From contig OY829327.1 in the NCBI GenBank assembly GCA_963691655.1, forward strand, positions 61,454,079 through 61,518,078: DNA of 64,000 bases, read 5' to 3'. The position numbers were made by a program, and so were the translations under genes. The DNA is from Toxonevra muliebris (lineage: Eukaryota > Arthropoda > Insecta > Diptera > Pallopteridae). The notes under the pieces are model-generated. The model made no database searches. It was given only the letters and a program-made list of their open reading frames with translations, and had not been told where the DNA came from. This document shows positions 62,575 through 64,000 of the stretch, in pieces (position 1 is the stretch's first letter; every line of letters begins with the position of its first letter).

Positions 62575-64000
62575 GCCACCTGGGGGATACCCTGCCGCGT
62601 CTACCCGTGAAGGTTTAGTTTAGAGTTGATGTGGGGCTAAACTAAACCAAAGAACTCAGTCTCAAAAACCATTGAACTATACCCAAGATAGAGCCAGCAG
62701 AAGAGAGCAGAAAGACAAGAAAGATATGTGATAGGATAAATGGAAAGAAGAAATGTCTAAGGTCTCTCAATTTCGAACTTCTTTGTTTCACCGATGAACC
62801 TTAGAAGCTTAGGAAGAGGGAGAGTACAGACATTAGTCATACTCAAGACATCACTCCTCAACGGCCTTAACCCTTAAACACCCAATACTTCCGATTTCAA
62901 TTAAAAACATACCCAGAGGTAGTATTTGTGATTCCGAACAACGTTTGTTCTACGTGTTTTCAAATAAATTAGTTTAAGGTGCAGTTATTTTAATGGTTGA
63001 CCTCTGTAGTAACCTTTGGCGATTATCTGGAGAATAAATTAAAATACATTCGCAATAATTTTTAAAAACAGTTATTTGGTGTTATCCCATACCGTCTGAC
63101 ACAAATTTGTTCATACGGCAATATATTTATTACATAAAATTCGAAAATAAAAACACCTTTTTTTCAGTTAGTTGTTTAAAATGTTTGCAAAACATGCTTT
63201 TTGCAGCTAAAAATAACTGTAACTGTACGACAGTTGTCATTTTCCATTCTTATTTATACGTATCGATAAAGAAAACTTTAGACAGAAAGATCAGATGTTT
63301 ATTTTAAATGGCGAACGTAAAATGGCGGCACAGGCAGGCGCAGAAGTGGTTGGTCACTGCAGTAGGTATTTAAGGGTTAATCTGATTCTGGCGAGCGCCG
63401 GACAGCCACAAAGCTAATGCTCCGTAGTATCGTCATCCTCAAGACACGGTTGGTAGGTTGGATCGGTGATGACGCCCATGTTAATCATATGCTGACCACA
63501 TGTGTTGTGCCCTGTGATGACACCCACCAGTAATCTCAGGTCCTTTCTTCTCAGTTTCAGAAGAAATTCCGCTGATTTTCTGTTAGGTTGTCTCACGAAG
63601 CACTTTGCGGTTCTGCAGAAGTCAAGGTCGGACCATCTTCCAACGCATGATCTCCGCAGAACTTACGCCAAGAAAAGGTTCCGGACCCATGGTGCAATCG
63701 CAGAACTTTCATTAGCTAGTTCATCAGCAAATTTATTTCCCGCAATACCAGTGTACTGGAACCCATATAAAGCATAGCTTGTCGTGTTTTGAGACACTAT
63801 TTAACTATGCCTTACACTCGCTATTTTTGAAGAGCTGACAGGGTTATCAAGGGCCTTCAGTGCAGTTTGGCTATCACTGCAGATGCCTATGCACTTCCCA
63901 CGCCATCTCCTCTCAATTATCCAGCCCACCACGTCCATAGTAGCGAAAACCTCCGTTAAAAAGACTGTCACCATCTGTTTAATGGAAAGAGTAGTTGGTC
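62575..64000 (-). pseudogene. Non-LTR ORF2 C-terminus (RNase H, zinc motif), split by a MITE
   Basis: From the right edge the minus strand reads a partial RNase H (VFLTEVFATMDVVGWII, IGICSDSQTALKALDNPVSS, TGIAGNKFADELASESSAIA), then the C-terminal segment DLRLLVGVITGHNTCGQHMI and CLEDDDTTEH, with CPALARIRL. The frame then resumes on the other side of the 62871-63376 insertion as RPLRSDVLSMTNVC, LPKLLRFIGETKKFEIERP and a stop. The remaining minus-strand sequence to about 62575 is probable 3' UTR. A stop after TTEH and a small frameshift near 63775 show decay. The element continues beyond the window. Confidence 0.85.
62871..63376. mobile_element. PiggyBac-type MITE, 506 bp, TTAA-flanked
   Basis: Ends CCCTTAAACACC and, reversed, CCCTTAAATACC, with TTAA at 62867-62870 and 63377-63380. 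Both the TTAA duplication and the CCC start fit the piggyBac superfamily. The host reading frame is continuous if the element and one TTAA are left out, so precise insertion is well supported. No transposase. Confidence 0.82.

Noticed and set aside
1..64000. CRISPR array, operon, toxin-antitoxin or prophage-like system
   Set aside because: No regularly spaced repeats or prokaryotic gene organisation; splice sites and element types are those of an insect genome.

Overview
This is insect, almost certainly higher-fly (Diptera), nuclear DNA. It is AT-rich and intron-containing, and it is crowded with decayed transposons of kinds common in large dipteran genomes: LOA- and Jockey-like non-LTR elements, a Penelope-like element, a Gypsy-type LTR element, Helitrons, Tc1/mariner, PIF/Harbinger, pogo-like and piggyBac-like elements, and many MITEs. 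There is no sign of prokaryotic operons, CRISPR arrays or rRNA.

Host genes. The main gene is GCN1, the ribosome-bound HEAT-repeat activator of the eIF2-alpha kinase GCN2. It lies on the + strand in four coding exons: 3167-3181, 3244-3346, 3410-4380 and 31438-38322. The joined reading frame gives about 2657 residues, close to the human protein, and appears intact. Intron 3 is 27,057 bp and almost all of its recognisable content is mobile DNA. At the right end, two minus-strand exons (59439-59641, 59694-59871) encode the C-terminal two thirds of a Tim17 mitochondrial import subunit; its first exon is not in the window. A plus-strand open exon (60522-60800) may be the last exon of an unrecognised gene lying next to, or nested in, Tim17.

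Layout. 1-2.6 kb: non-LTR scraps and a Myb/SANT-like fragment. 3.2-38.3 kb: GCN1. Within its large intron are a two-layer Harbinger relic (6.3-8.2 kb), a Penelope-like element (8.7-10.6 kb), MITEs, a three-deep nest (14.7-17.75 kb: TIR repeat, MITE, Helitron), a Jockey-like relic (17.75-20.76 kb), a Gypsy element with two LTRs (20.76-25.26 kb), a mariner-family relic, a second Helitron (to 28.7 kb) and an inverted copy of the Jockey leader. 38.5-47.5 kb: MITEs, Tc1/mariner relics, a tRNA-derived SINE head and a pogo-like transposon. 48-55.6 kb: three LOA-type elements, two minus and one plus, the last two head to head. 55.6-56.6 kb: a long fold-back structure. 57-64 kb: tRNA-like heads, Tim17, and a non-LTR relic split by a TTAA-flanked piggyBac-type MITE.

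No new defence or metabolic system is evident. The most unusual observations are a 29-nt exact copy of GCN1 exon 3 at a retrotransposon breakpoint upstream of the gene, a Helitron carrying two tandem tRNA-like pol III cassettes, a pogo-like element with six copies of a 14-nt motif, and a near-perfect hairpin that replaces part of a reverse transcriptase. All calls are by eye from sequence and memory of protein families; no search or alignment was run.
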